Assembly (NCBI GenBank): GCA_037043455.1
Contig: JAWPHD010002634.1
Coordinates: 1-64,000 of the forward strand
Source: Cyrtodaria siliqua
Taxonomy: Eukaryota; Mollusca; Bivalvia; Adapedonta; Hiatellidae
Reading direction: 5' to 3'
DNA: 64,000 nt
In this document: one piece after another, positions 41,555-52,636 of the stretch
Numbering within the stretch: the first letter of the stretch is position 1
Layout: the number at the start of each line of letters is the position of its first letter
Notes under the pieces: generated by a model
Database searches by the model: none
What the model was told of the DNA's origin: nothing
What the model saw: the letters and a program-made list of their open reading frames with translations, nothing else
Translations under genes and position numbers: made by a program

Positions 41555-41624
41555 CACTATTCATTCATTTATTTATTCATTTATTTATTCATTCATTTAT
41601 TCATTCATTCATTCATTCATTCTA
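41555..41624. repeat. (ATTC/ATTT)n microsatellite
   Basis: ATTCATTCATTTATTT-type tetranucleotide run. Confidence 0.9.
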
Positions 41625-42178
41625 CCAAGTTTGTTCAAATAGTGACCATGGGGTCAAATTTGGCCCCGTCCCGGGCGTCACCGTTTTACATAGATTTATA
41701 TAGCAAAATATTTAAAAAAAATCTTCTCTGAAACTACAAGAGCCAGAGGTTTAATATTTTGCATTTACTATACGCTGATGGTCCTTTATCACGTTTATTC
41801 AAATGATGACCCTGGTGTCACATTTGACCCTGCCCCAGGGGTCACATGTTTTACATAGACTTGTATAGGGAATTTCTTCTCTGAAACCACAAGGTACACA
41901 GCTCTCATGTATTACATGTAGCCCTGGGGTCACATTTGGCCCTGCCCCAGGGGTTTCACTCTAGCACCTTAATTTTGTATTTGGTCTTTACCAAACTTTG
42001 TCAGTGTCTTTATATCAATGTTGTTAACACAACAGAGGCCACATTTTTTGAACAATATTTAACCAAACTTGCACAGATTGTATATGATCATAAGATTTCT
42101 AAGAAGTTTGATAATGGGCCAAGTCTCAGGTAATCGATTTATCAGGTAATCGATTTAGGGCCGTCTTGGCCGTCTTGT
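41625..42178 (+). mobile_element. GGCC-type element, partial (tail preserved)
   Basis: The monomers are the same kind as in copy 1 (GTTCAAATAGTGACCATGGG, GTCACATGTTTTACATAGAC). The tail is AGGGCCGTCTTGGCCGTCTT, GTTTG. The tail hairpin (GGCC GTCTT GGCC) is preserved with a changed loop. Confidence 0.65.
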
Positions 42179-42275
42179 TTGTAGTTGCCATGGATGGGTG
42201 ATTTTAACAGCCGACGGACAAATTACCATCACGCGCTGTCATTTGTCCAGCAGTCTTAATATCATTAGAACTGGA

Positions 42276-42616
42276 ATATTTAGTGGTCAATAAAAATACC
42301 TTAATTTTTAAAATCGGTGAGAAATACATATTTTACAGCCCAAAATCCTTTTTGGTGGGGCTTTTCCCATGTAAATAAATTCCTGAAATCTCAAATAACT
42401 TCAGTTAACCATAATATTTTGCTATACAACTCCCAGAGTGTCTTAATTTACATTTATCAAACACATTAAACGTATTTTTGGATAAAAATCTAAAAAAATT
42501 CATGCAGCAGAATGAATGTTGCATCCAAAATGCACTATCAAAAACACGTTTTAGATGTGAACATTTTATTTCTCAACCGATTTTTAAAAGTAAGGTATTT
42601 TTATTTACCACTAAAA
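42276..42616. mobile_element. 340-bp MITE/foldback
   Basis: The left arm TTTAGTGGTCAATAAAAATA, CCTTAATTTTTAAAATCGG is reversed at 42573-42616 (CCGATTTTTAAAAGTAAGGT, ATTTTTATTTACCACTAAA). The centre is AT-rich and non-coding. Confidence 0.75.
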
Positions 42617-42746
42617 ATGTCCCTGATATACATTTTATTTAGGTCCTCTTAGTAGAAGTCCAAAATACCTTTGGCTGAAATAACTCGGATTGTAATTATC
42701 TTCACCGGATATCCATGATAGATTCTTATATTCTTCACTATATTGA

Positions 42747-42917
42747 GTTTAATAACCAGTGGTTTTGAGATACGGGAAATATCTCCCGAGGTAGAGAAAT
42801 GGCCCCGATATAAGAACGAGTGCGGAGTACTCGGCCCCGATATCGAGTTCTTAAATCGGGGCCATTTCTTTACCGAGGGAGATATTTTCAGTATCTCAAA
42901 AGCACTGGTTAATAAAC
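42747..42917. repeat. 171-bp palindrome
   Basis: The arms GTTTAATAACCAGTGGTTTT, GAGATAC, ATCTCCC and AATGGCCCCGAT read back inverted on the right, with a centre GAGTGCGGAGTACTCGG. It is a foldback-type repeat and may belong to the same class as 12515-12652. Confidence 0.75.
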
Positions 42918-43231
42918 TATAAATTACATAATTTAAAATGATATTTTATTAATATTTCTAATGATTTACGCCTTTTTACACCAGTTTGCATGAGAACGCC
43001 AAGACGACGTTACGTCTACAAACCGGAACTCTTCGTTAATTTCCGTAATCGTTATTCCCTAGTGGCGGAATCTGACGATGACGTCCGTAAAACAATCGGT
43101 TCCCGCCACTGACGGATGTTCCGTAGTGGGAAAATATTTCTCAGTCAGTAGAGCAAAGGAGTAGATACAGCTTTTCTATTCCCATAATCACAGACAAATA
43201 TGTAATATAAGACTATTATGTACAACTTTAC

Positions 43232-43365
43232 CAACCTTTGTACTTGTTGAAGACAGCCTTTACCTCTTTGGTGTGCAACATGACATTTGAAACACCAAGC
43301 TTAGCAGCAAATAAACCCCGGAACGAACCGAATGAAGGCTTTTTCATAAGTGCAGCTGCATCGAT
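43232..43365 (-). CDS. internal exon of an unidentified gene
   Basis: 134-bp exon on the - strand between acceptor TATTTTAG and donor TTG/GTAAAG. The reading is IDAAALMKKPSFGSFRG, LFAAKLGVSNVML, HTKEVKAVFNKYKG. It joins in phase with the start-codon exon at 45627-45644, giving an N-terminus MSKPAK followed by IDAAALMKK. The composition is protein-like and unlike the flanking repeats. The Lys/Ala-rich start could be a mitochondrial presequence, but that is only a guess. The downstream exon beyond the donor was not found. I do not recognise the family. Confidence 0.55.
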
Positions 43366-43776
43366 CTAAAATAGTATAGGTTAACCGGGGATAAATCAAA
43401 CTATTTAAGAAATAACATATTTACAGAGGGTTAATATTGTCCCAGATCAATAACTGGTGAGCGGAACTTGGAGTTCATCGATACCAAGGGCCGCAGGCCC
43501 GAGTTTTCTATGTGTTTCAAGTCCCAAACACCAGGTTTTGATCTCGCACAATATAAACCCGCTGGAAATATCGTATTTCCTATCTAACATGAATTTTATG
43601 TATCATGAAACACATTTTGTCGAGAGAAATGCACAAAATACAAAAAAAATCTGGCGTTTAAACTGACGTCTTAACGGTTGACGTACATGACGTCAGAGGT
43701 TTATAAAGCATTTGTCAGACCACCCCAATCAACACTGAGTATTTTAATAAACCACGTGAGATATACCAATTTAATG

Positions 43777-44264
43777 TATACTGAAAGGAAAAAGAAACGC
43801 ATAATGGGAATTTCCGCTATATATTGTATGTGTAATATGCTACTGCTAATTGAATGGTACAGGGCGTCATCAGGCCTGTCCTTTCGGAAAGAAGGGTTAA
43901 ACAGCACCGAACACACCAATGGTTACTCCTTTAAAGTTTCATTATCGACAGAATGAGTATTTGTCTCAAGCAGGTGAGCAAAATAAGGCTTTAAACTTTG
44001 CAATCTCTTAACATTAAAAACAATACTGAAATTGCTTGTCTTTTTCAGGCGAAGCTTCAACATTAAAGAATGTCGTGTAACAAAGTATACTTTTATTAAA
44101 AGGTCTATTACATGACAGAGTTGACCTTTCTGTAATTAGTTGTAGCCCCTTTTTGTACAAAACACGTTGAGATATATCTGGAATATTACGTGGAATTTGT
44201 ATATAATAGCGTAGTATAGGCAATATTTTGATTATGCGTTTCTTTTTTCCTTTCAGTATAGATA
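43777..44264. mobile_element. MITE with TATACTGAAAGG ends
   Basis: The left end TATACTGAAAGGAAAAAGAA, ACGCATAAT is reversed at the right as ATTATGCGTTTCTTTTTTCC, TTTCAGTATA. A related trace (GGGAAAAAGAAACGC) lies at 46012. The outer TA could be the target site. Confidence 0.7.
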
Positions 44265-44391
44265 TATTATTCTTAAACTTAAATAACTTATTAATTATTA
44301 CAAAACAGGAAATTACAATTCATGTCTCTTAATTCACAGCTTTAATTGACTTACTTGAGTAGGACACCACCCACCTCCTCTCAACCGTCCC

Positions 44392-44676
44392 CTTTATGTT
44401 CATTTTGTCATTTGTTATCATGCTCATTCAAGGTCTTTATCATAAAACCGCGCATGAACACGTGAAAACATGGCTCCATCGTAAATGGAGTGCGTACTAT
44501 AGAATTTGCAGCAACCCTGTAGTTCGTTCTGCAGGTTAGAAGGATCTAGGCCCATTCTCGATATTTTATCTTGATGTAAATGAAGAATGAGCATGGCATG
44601 TTCATTCCTGTTAGGCGCCATAATTATAACCTTGCATGTGTTCGTGCGCCGTACGATCCAATTCAATTCAATTTGG
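44392..44676 (+). mobile_element. SINE-like repeat, copy 5
   Basis: Contains TTATGTTCATTTTGTCATTT, ACATGGCTCCATCGTAAATG, AGAATTTGCAGCAACCCTG, GGATCTAGGCCCATTCTCG and GTTCGTGCGCCGTACGA, AATTCAATTCAAT. Confidence 0.75.
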
Positions 44677-44890
44677 CACTAATGCTGTATAAGTAGTGTT
44701 GTTGTGTTAATTGCTATATATAAAACACATTAATCTCGTTTCGAGAATGCTGCTTTAATTTTTTAAATTGGATTCGACAGCTTTCAAGATTTATTTGTTT
44801 AAGTTTAACACAGGGTGGACATCTGATTAAGCATAATATGAGATGATGTGTAATAACACGTGAGCCTAACTATTGCATATAATACCACTG

Positions 44891-45622
44891 ATACGTATGG
44901 AAAGCCTCGGCTGCCTTCTGTTGGCCTTTTGACGCTTGTTGTGTACAGTTTGCATTTTGCAAGTACGCTTTGTAAGTTGTTACGTGCATTTTGTAAGTTG
45001 TCTTGTGCATTTTGTCAGTTGTCTTGCACATTGTCTAAGTTGTCTTGTGCATTTTTTTAGTTGCCGTGTGTATTTTGTCAGTTGTCTTGTGCATTTTCTA
45101 AGTTGTTATGTGCATTTTGTAAGTTGTCTTGTGCAACTTGTCAGTTGTCTTATGTATTTTTTTTTGTAAATTGTCTTGCGCATTTTGTCAGTTGTCTTGT
45201 GCGTTTTATAAGTTTTCTGGTGCATTTTGTAAGTTGTCTGGTGCATTTTGTAAGTTGTCTTGTGTATTTTTTTAGTTGTCTTGTGCATTTTCTAATTTGC
45301 CATGTGCATTTTTTTCAGTTGTCAACTTAGCAAATGCACAAAATAACTTAGAAAACGCACATGACAACTTACAAAATGCACATAACAACTTTGCGAATGC
45401 ATACGACGACTTACAAAATGCACATAACAACTTAAAAATGCAAGTAACGACTTACAAAATGCACAAGACAACCTAGAAAATGCATATAACTTACGAATTT
45501 CACATCACAACTCACAAAATGCACATAACAGTTTACAAAATGCACCAGACAACTTTCAAAGCGTACTGCACAAAATGCGAAAGGCCAGCAGAAGGCAGCT
45601 GAGGCTTTCTATAGATACGTGC
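44891..45622. mobile_element. foldback built from 20-21-bp minisatellite arms
   Basis: The outer ends GAAAGCCTCGGCTGCCTTCT, GTTGGCCTTT are reversed at 45570-45615. Inside, the left arm is about 17 units of AGTTGTCTTGTGCATTTTGT and the right arm about 11 units of the complement (ACAAAATGCACATAACAACT). The whole is a very long hairpin of about 730 bp. It stops four bases short of the predicted splice donor at 45626. Confidence 0.85.
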
Positions 45623-45626
45623 TTAC

Positions 45627-45644
45627 CTTCGCTGGTTTAGACAT
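45627..45644 (-). CDS. start-codon exon of the same unidentified gene
   Basis: On the - strand GCGATGTCTAAACCAGCGAA, then G/GTAAGC, gives MSKPAK ending in phase 0 at a strong donor. The preceding 60 bp (ACTGCACTGGAATGTCGGAG and on) is less AT-rich and could be the 5' UTR. The intron to 43365 holds a SINE-like copy, a MITE and a large foldback. The call rests on the start codon, donor and phase agreement only. Confidence 0.45.
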
Positions 45645-46129
45645 CGCACTGTCTTTCGCAAATGGTGACACAGTATCTCCGACATTCCAGTGCAGTATCA
45701 AAATAGTGAGTATGCATTCTAAACGTACGGACCTCATGTCATTCACTTTAAAATTATTGTTTCAAGAAACACAAATAAAACACAGACGTTCGCTATATTA
45801 CGCAGCTAAAGTACACACTCAATTAAGAATAGGTTATACTGTATTCATGTTAATGGTGTCTAATTATAAATATACGCTTAATAAAATAACTACATTAAAC
45901 TACATATCTCATCACTACAAAATGTATAGCTACATCTCTCAAGCGTGTCAGTGAAAACAACCATCAATCACAATGTGCGGTCACAATTTCTCATATATAT
46001 ATATATACTAATGGGAAAAAGAAACGCAACTCGGGAATTCCCGCTATATAATTTATATACTGCACTCTTAATTCTACGTAATATTTTTTTAGTGTTTCCT
46101 CTACTTTTTAAACCAATCAAGTGGCTTCG

Positions 46130-46372
46130 AATTTCAAATACTTGCACCATTTATTCATTGAAGATTTTACTACCAGCGCTCTTCATTGTTTAGAGTGTGA
46201 CCTATATAGAGACTATCGATAAAACCTATCGTAAACACTAAGCCGAATAGAGTCTATGAAGAGAAATATTCACCATTAAGAAACCGCGGTCGGTTGATAC
46301 GCTCCCTCCCTTTCGGTTTCTTAATGGTGAAGATTTGTCTTCATAGCCTCAATCATATACAGAGAAATCCCA
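46130..46372. repeat. dispersed repeat shared with 25065-25252, with hairpin
   Basis: The same ordered blocks as at 25 kb. It additionally contains a hairpin at 46268-46331 (TTCACCATTAAGAAACCG against CGGTTTCTTAATGGTGAA) inserted in the middle of the shared sequence. Confidence 0.75.
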
Positions 46373-46899
46373 ACGTGCTTAAAAAAAGAAAAGGTTGCAG
46401 CTAAGTAGAGAAAGCCTAGGACAAAACTGTGCTGTTGTAGACCTTTTAATCACAGCATACTTTATAACACGAAATGTTGAAGTTCCGCTGTGAAAATTTG
46501 AGCCTGTTCAGAACTGTATTTAATGTGAAGAGATTGCACAATTTTACATCCTAAGTTTTCGGACACCTGCTTGAGCCAAACGCGTATTCTATCAATAATG
46601 AAACTTTGACGGGATACCATTTGGTGTGTTATTCGTCGTTTTAGACTTTTTCCCGAAAGGAAAGTTGTAATATAGTCATTTATCAAGCAACTAATGTTTC
46701 TAATAAATACAAATACAGCTACTGTCTACTAACTTAATATTTTATATTTTCCGCCCAACTGCTGTATTATGCTTGTGGCTACACGCGCTATTTTTCGATG
46801 GCTTAAACAGTCACGGATCAGCCCAGTAAACTACAAATATACACTATTGTTTATATAATCCATTATCACATTTTTTATTTTATTTATCATATACTTGAG

Positions 46900-47225
46900 C
46901 TTTGTCGAAATTTCAACTTCAGCTCACTCACTACGCTGATTTCCAGGGAGAAAAACAGTTTAGATATAGTCCATTCTGATGTGCTTTTGTCCGAACTCCA
47001 CTGAATTTGAAATTTTCTAATCAAGGTGAATTGTCATAAGTGGTTATTTTAACCACAGACAATGATTCTATAGCCAATAATCTGCCGCGAAAACAGGATG
47101 GAAGTAACTAATGAAACGCGGACGACAAACAATACACGTGACAAATCGTACACAATCGTAACTAATCGGTTATTTCCGTATCACTCCGGTAAAAGGATCG
47201 AGATGAACATTCGGTTATTTCCGTG
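46900..47225 (+). repeat. long inverted repeat, left arm
   Basis: Pairs with 57652-57970 at roughly 85 percent identity by eye. Shared blocks include CTTTGTCGAAAT, CAACTTCAGCTCACTCACTA, GATTCTATAGCCAATAAT, GCCGCGAAAACAGGATG, and two copies of CGGTTATTTCCGT. The arms enclose about 10.4 kb. Confidence 0.85.
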
Positions 47226-47360
47226 ATATGACATTTTTTCACCGTATATTTCACGCGTGTGATAAAGCTTTATTGCCCGGCAACGAAATCTTGATTGATA
47301 TGACTAGCTAGGTCTGTGTTGTATCGTATATTCAAAAACAGTATATGATAAAAAAAAATT

Positions 47361-47454
47361 GCATGGTTAGTAACTTAGAATTTGAGTTGTATTTTTCACT
47401 TTTCTTTATACACTCGCCAAAATACAGCTGACAGTTTAAGTTACTAACCATGTA
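47361..47454. repeat. 94-bp hairpin
   Basis: CATGGTTAGTAACTTA is reversed exactly as TAAGTTACTAACCATG after about 60 bp; the AATTG/TAATT borders match loosely. Confidence 0.7.
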
Positions 47455-48082
47455 ATTCTTCAATCGGAACTGCCTCGTCGGATTCCGTCACTCGGGAATC
47501 GAACTCGGAGAGTACTCGACGCCATATTGAACTATTTCCAAGAAACGATAACTCTTGCGGTAGCGAGCTCTTCAAATATAAGATAAACAATATGGCGACT
47601 GCTGACGAACATATTTATTTATTTTATCAGGGAGTAGTCTGCTACTAGTCATAGATGTTCCTGACATAATAATTTATTCATACTGAGGTTAACAATAATC
47701 AATATGGTATTCCCGTCAAACTTGGACGTTTCTTAATTTATAATAGCTTCACATGCTCTAGCTTCATCTAATACCGTTCACCTAATAACAAATTAACATG
47801 AATAAGGCACTGCCTCATGGCGAGCGTCGGTTTAAGTAAATAAAATGGTTACATTGTGTAATATTACTCATACTATAATACCTTATAACATAGGGATTTT
47901 CTAAACCCAACTCAGTTGCTCCGTTCTAAGGGACACAAAAAAACCCGCAACCCACTACTATTCACATACAAACTTTGCGATCATCACATAAAAAAAACTA
48001 ATTCAACAAATTATTTAAGCATAACTATTCGAAATCGAAATGGGGATATTCACATTATACTCTATTACTTCCAAATCAAACC

Positions 48083-48250
48083 GTGGAGCGCTGTAGTTTA
48101 GTGGTAGTGCGTTGGACACATGATCCAAAAGTCGTGAGTTCGATTCCCGCCATTGCCATATGCGTTGTGTCCCTGAGCAAGACACTTTATCTGCATTGCT
48201 TAGTACTGGTTCTACCCAGGAAGACATCGAGAGTGATTCAAATAAGTTCA
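48083..48250 (+). mobile_element. tRNA-derived SINE
   Basis: A tRNA-like head GTGGAGCGCTGTAGTTTAGT, GGTAGTGCGTTGGAC with A-box-like TAGTTTAGTGG. A B box GAGTTCGATTCCC lies at 48136-48148. A conserved body CCCTGAGCAAGACACTTTAT, CTGCATTGCTTAGTACTGGT, TCTACCCAGGA follows. Its length and body exclude a functional tRNA gene. Confidence 0.75.
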
Positions 48251-48839
48251 AAGAGCTTTCGTTACAATCGATGTAAAATAAATAAGTTTAAACTAAATCA
48301 AACCAAGCACTGCAGTGTAATTTCCATTGTAATGTTGGCAGGGCTTTTACCCCCTAAAAATTGTGAAGACTCCCGACCCTAGTCTGGTCATTTTGGTGGA
48401 GAAAAAAAAGCGCGAAAACTGCATAATTTGTGGAAAAAAAAGTATTGAATACATGCATTGTTTTTGTGGGAGAAGGATAATATGAAACATTTTAGATAAA
48501 CTTTCTTCTATGAACATATCCAGAACAAAACAATTTTGAACAAGTTAATCGGTGGAAATGTTTTCCAAAATAAAAAATAAAATAATAATAATAAATAAAA
48601 GAAATAAATTAATAATAATAATTGTGAAGCAAATCGGCCACAGTTGTGAAAAAAGTGAGTAAGTGTCAGGTGAACTTGAATAAGCATGATCAGTATGATT
48701 ATGTACGCATATATTATTTTTTTATGAGACTTCTCAGGATGATCCAATCTATTCCTATTTCCTAAATGTAAATGCCTTCAGTTAGCAGCAATGATCAGGT
48801 AGGAAGGAATAGGAATGAATTGTTTCATGTGATACTGAA

Positions 48840-49015
48840 CGTTGCAATGTAAACCTTCTCGCCTCTCACCGCTGCAGGTTCGAATCCCACTGGGAGCTCG
48901 ACTTGTGAGGATGTGTCGATCCTTACGGATGGCGGGAGGTGTACAGTATAGTACAGTCTCCCCCACAAGATACAAAATCAGCTCCTATAGGAGCCAGAGA
49001 TAAAATCATGATACA
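48840..49015 (+). mobile_element. second tRNA-related SINE
   Basis: A consensus B box GGTTCGAATCCC (48878-48889) is preceded by CTTCTCGCCTCTCACCGCTG and followed by a body GAGCTCGACTTGTGAGGATG, GATCCTTACGGATGG. The body differs from the SINE at 48083. Confidence 0.5.
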
Positions 49016-49311
49016 GTTACAATCTCACCAGGTAGCAGACTTTTAATGACCCCTAACAAATTAACTGCAATAAAAGTAGCCAGTGCTAATGTGGAACAGC
49101 TGGCATATCTGAGAGGCTCATAAGATCGAGTATAAATGGACACTATCATGAAATGAAACAATGTACTTGATGAAAATTCAATTTATTTTATATATAGTGT
49201 TACTAGCATAGACTTATTTAATGCAAATTGAAATTGTATCAGTTGCTGTAAAATGAGAAAAATATTGTTTTACTTACTAATAGTATACAACAACTTAGAT
49301 TGTATTTTTAA

Positions 49312-50556
49312 TAAGGCCAAATAAAATTATACCTGAGTTTACTGTAACCCGACCGACCCGCTGAAAACACCCCCGACTCGTTTTTATTTTATTGAAGAAA
49401 AAAAACACAAAAAAAAACAAAAAAAAAAATAAATAAATAAATAAAAAAATAAATAAAAAATAAAATAAAATAGTAATGTTCATGAGATCACGGTGCAATT
49501 TTCAATTTCGCGGTGCGGTTTTGAAAGCGTGTGAATTTCACGGTATACTGTGCACAGGACTGGTATAAAACAGTCAAAATGGCGTCTCCCAGTGCTGTTT
49601 TGGCTGTACAGTTTCAAAAATGTCAGCACATGGAAGCGCTAATGTTATGGCGTGCACTCTCCATAAAGAATCGATTGTTGAATTGTTTGACAAGTACCAT
49701 AAACAGGTCGGTAAATGCCCCGAGTTCCAGGCCACCTGTCGTAAGTTTGTTTCTGAAACAGTAATATTAATGAGCATATGTTTACTTGCTTCTCAGCACT
49801 AAGCATTAATTGGTATCGACTACTACTGCATTATAACTTCTTGAAGAAGTATGCCGTTCCATAATTATTTTCATCACTCAACCTCAATATAGGCTCATAA
49901 TAACTATCATGAGAAATTTATAAATATTTATTACTTTCTGATGTTAGAGAAGTAATATACATGTAAGTCAACACTTTTACAAAACTATTCAAATGGTCAA
50001 TTAACACATTTTGACATTATAACTTTGAATATTTTTTCAGCTGTCTGGGAGGCAAGAACTGCTCTTGGTTACATGTATGTCAACCTCAGAATTTGACTAC
50101 ACCTGTGGGTCCCCCATCCTTCCTGACGGTCATATACCGGTATTCAGGAAGAGCATGGAAGTCAAGTCACTCATAACTGGAGATCACACTGTATGGAGCT
50201 GGACTGATCCCAGCCGACTCATGTACTCATTGCTGTTGGAGCTGACCCTCTTTCGGACTTGCGGAAAACATTTAAAACTGTTTTACCCCTTTGTAATAAT
50301 TGCAAGTGTTTGGGAAAAGAGCCAGTTGTTACCAGGCCTTTTGGGAAACAATAAAACATACACAATTTCATATTGTTATCTATTGTAGTTTTTAAAATAC
50401 CACATTTTCCCATTCATCAAAGCTCATCGCCACCTTAAATGTAACTTCGCCAAAAAATAAAATAAAAAAAATAAAATAAAATAAAATGCCTACCTACCTA
50501 CCCAATTTTTTTCAGCAATGTTACAGTAAACACAGGTATAATTTTATTTGGCCTAA
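49312..50556. mobile_element. 1.25-kb element with terminal inverted repeats
   Basis: The left end TAAGGCCAAATAAAATTATA, CCTGAGTTTACTGTAAC is reversed at the right as GTTACAGTAAACACAGGTAT, AATTTTATTTGGCCTA. A/T-rich strings lie inside both ends. It encloses the decayed two-exon ORF at 49579-50354, so the ORF probably belongs to, or was captured by, this element. Confidence 0.65.
49579..50354 (+). pseudogene. decayed two-exon ORF of unknown family
   Basis: Exon 1 reads MASPSAVLAVQFQK and, after one shift, MSAHGSANVMACTLHKES, IVELFDKYHKQVGKCPEFQ, ATC, ending at donor GTC/GTAAGT (49741). Exon 2 from acceptor TTTTTCAG (50040) continues PVWEARTALGYMYVNLR. It then shifts to FDYTCGSPILPDGHIPVFRK, SLITGDHTVWSWTDPSRL and shifts back to AVGADPLSDLRKTFKTVLPL, CNNCKCLGKEPVVTRPFGKQ, stop at 50352. 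AATAAA overlaps the stop (50350-50355). The CxxCxC-like end may bind zinc. It has at least three frame breaks and a splice-like intron of 300 bp. Family not recognised. Confidence 0.45.
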
Positions 50557-50820
50557 TTGTATTTTGCTGTCAAATCTTTGACAGTTCTCAGTAATTATAA
50601 CATTATCAAAAATAAGTACACTTTGTAGTAATATAGTATAAATCTATTGATGTACATAATGTGCATGCATATTTAGAAACCCTCATTATCACATCAATAT
50701 ATATACTTAAAACCCTCATTTCACCACATCAATATATATAACCCTCATTTAACCACATCAATATAATTATATACTCGAAGGCTTAAAAAAAACATCAGAA
50801 ACAACAGATTATATCAAAGT

Positions 50821-51148
50821 TTAAAGGGACACACGACAATCTTTTTTTTTAAACTCGCGGTGTCCCATTAGTTTTTCTACGGTAACATTACTTGCATTTG
50901 TTCAATTATTAATATTATTTATGAGAAGAGTATAAAGAAAACTCTTTTTGCAAATCACTAACTGTTGATTATATTGTACCAATAATATATTTTAACCTAT
51001 GAAAATATAAAAAGATAAATTGAAAACTCAAAATTGTATTGACTTATATGCAAGCAGGTTTAAAGTCAAATGATTCTTTATTAATAAATTGAATCGCCAA
51101 TTGTAATGCTTGATAAAAACTCAACAAGATTGCCATGTGTCCCTTTAA
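50821..51148. mobile_element. 328-bp TTAA-flanked MITE
   Basis: It begins TTAAAGGGACACACGACAAT, C and ends GATTGCCATGTGTCCCTTTA, A, so both termini are TTAA followed by AGGGACACA. The interior is AT-rich. TTAA termini point to piggyBac or Kolobok ancestry. Confidence 0.8.
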
Positions 51149-52480
51149 TATCTTATATTAAAATCAGTTGTGGGTATAAATCATTTCATATTCACTTCAT
51201 CAAATGAAACTCTCAAAATTGAATATTGAGAAAAACGTTTTTTAATAAGTGTTTTTGACAATTTAAAAGGTCGAGACCTTAGTTTAACTGTTGCATGTAA
51301 ATGATATTGAAACTATATACACGAGGTGTTTTTAAGCTCAATGAATATATGTTTGTTTGCTATTGTCACATTTTACAAACTATTCTGTATTCTATAGATA
51401 TGACTTGTTGAATTGTTAAATAAAGCAATCACAAATAAAGTTACATGTATTAAATACACATACATGATCATGCTTTTTGGTAAGTAAAAAGACAATATGA
51501 CATACACTATGTATGATTCTATAACGTATATGCAGAGGTGGATCTAGGATTTTCGAATATTTTAGTTATGATCACATGTAAAACGCTCAATTTAATCATC
51601 TAATCAAGATTCTCGGTAAGTGAAAGAAGACAATGTGACACACACTATACATGTATTTATAATGTATCTGCATGGGTGGATCTAAAATGTTCCATTTGTT
51701 GGAGGATATGAATTGATAAGTGTTAAAATAGGTATAGCAATGCACTAATGAAGTTTGTGGGCAATTGTAACGAAACATAAGTCAACTATACATCAACTAT
51801 ACGTGTATCTATGTCCTGTATATGTATCTACAGGGGGCGTATATTAAGGATTTGCAATTTCCTTGTGGCGGGGCCTGGGGTTATTTTGAGGAAATGGGAT
51901 GCGGGTCCTTTCTCTTTACATGTCCCGTAACAATGACATGTTATGTTATATTACATCAAAGTAATTGGTCATTTCATCGTATCGACTTTGGTGTCGAGGT
52001 TAAGGGGCGTTTTCTTCGTAATCCGCTTTGCGGTGTTGTGTCAAGCTGACGTTTTTTTGAAGAGGCTTTGACTGGTGCAAAACATGGCAATTCTTCAAAA
52101 CTCTCAAAATGACTTTCCTTCCCAAAGTTATACTCTATCTCATTTGAAGAGTTTTTGATGTGTAGACTCATCATTATGTGAACACTAAATATGAACGAAA
52201 AACACAAATGTATGCTTTATAACATCTTGTAAGTTTTTGTCAGAGATGTAACTATTCTCCTCAGATCTCTGGTTTCATAATCAAGTCTCAGTATCATCTC
52301 ATAACACACTCAACTCTGTGGATGCTTATCAGTGAGCAGTAATAAAACATGGCTGGGCAATGCTGTCCAGGCAATTTAACATGGTCATTAACAAGTGTTT
52401 ATCTGGACAACCTGCTGGGGAAATAACCGTACTGGTAATTTTTATGATAGCAATGAATTTCTGGGGTTTTCGGTCTGATC
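51149..52480. other. intergenic; loose 130-bp repeats at 51480-51880
   Basis: GGTAAGTAAAAAGACAATAT, GACATACACTATG, ATGCAGAGGTGGATCTAGGA at about 51480 recurs in altered form at about 51615, with a trace at about 51800. No gene supported. Confidence 0.45.
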
Positions 52481-52481
52481 T

Positions 52482-52636
52482 GTACCTTGTACGTAGGACT
52501 GAGTACTGGATCTATAGTACTGGTTCTACCCAGGACAAGTGGGTGGTCTGCCTACACCACCCAAAAATCCACCGGCATATATAACCGTACATGTGTTGAA
52601 AATGACGTAACACACCATACAAACAAACAAACAAAT
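52482..52636 (+). mobile_element. SINE 3' part with (CAAA)n tail
   Basis: Shares TAGTACTGGTTCTACCCAGG with the SINE at 48201-48220 and ends in ACCATACAAACAAACAAACA. The tRNA-like head is missing. Confidence 0.6.

Noticed and set aside
48083..48155. tRNA gene
   Set aside because: A and B boxes are present, but the stems do not close properly and a conserved SINE body follows.
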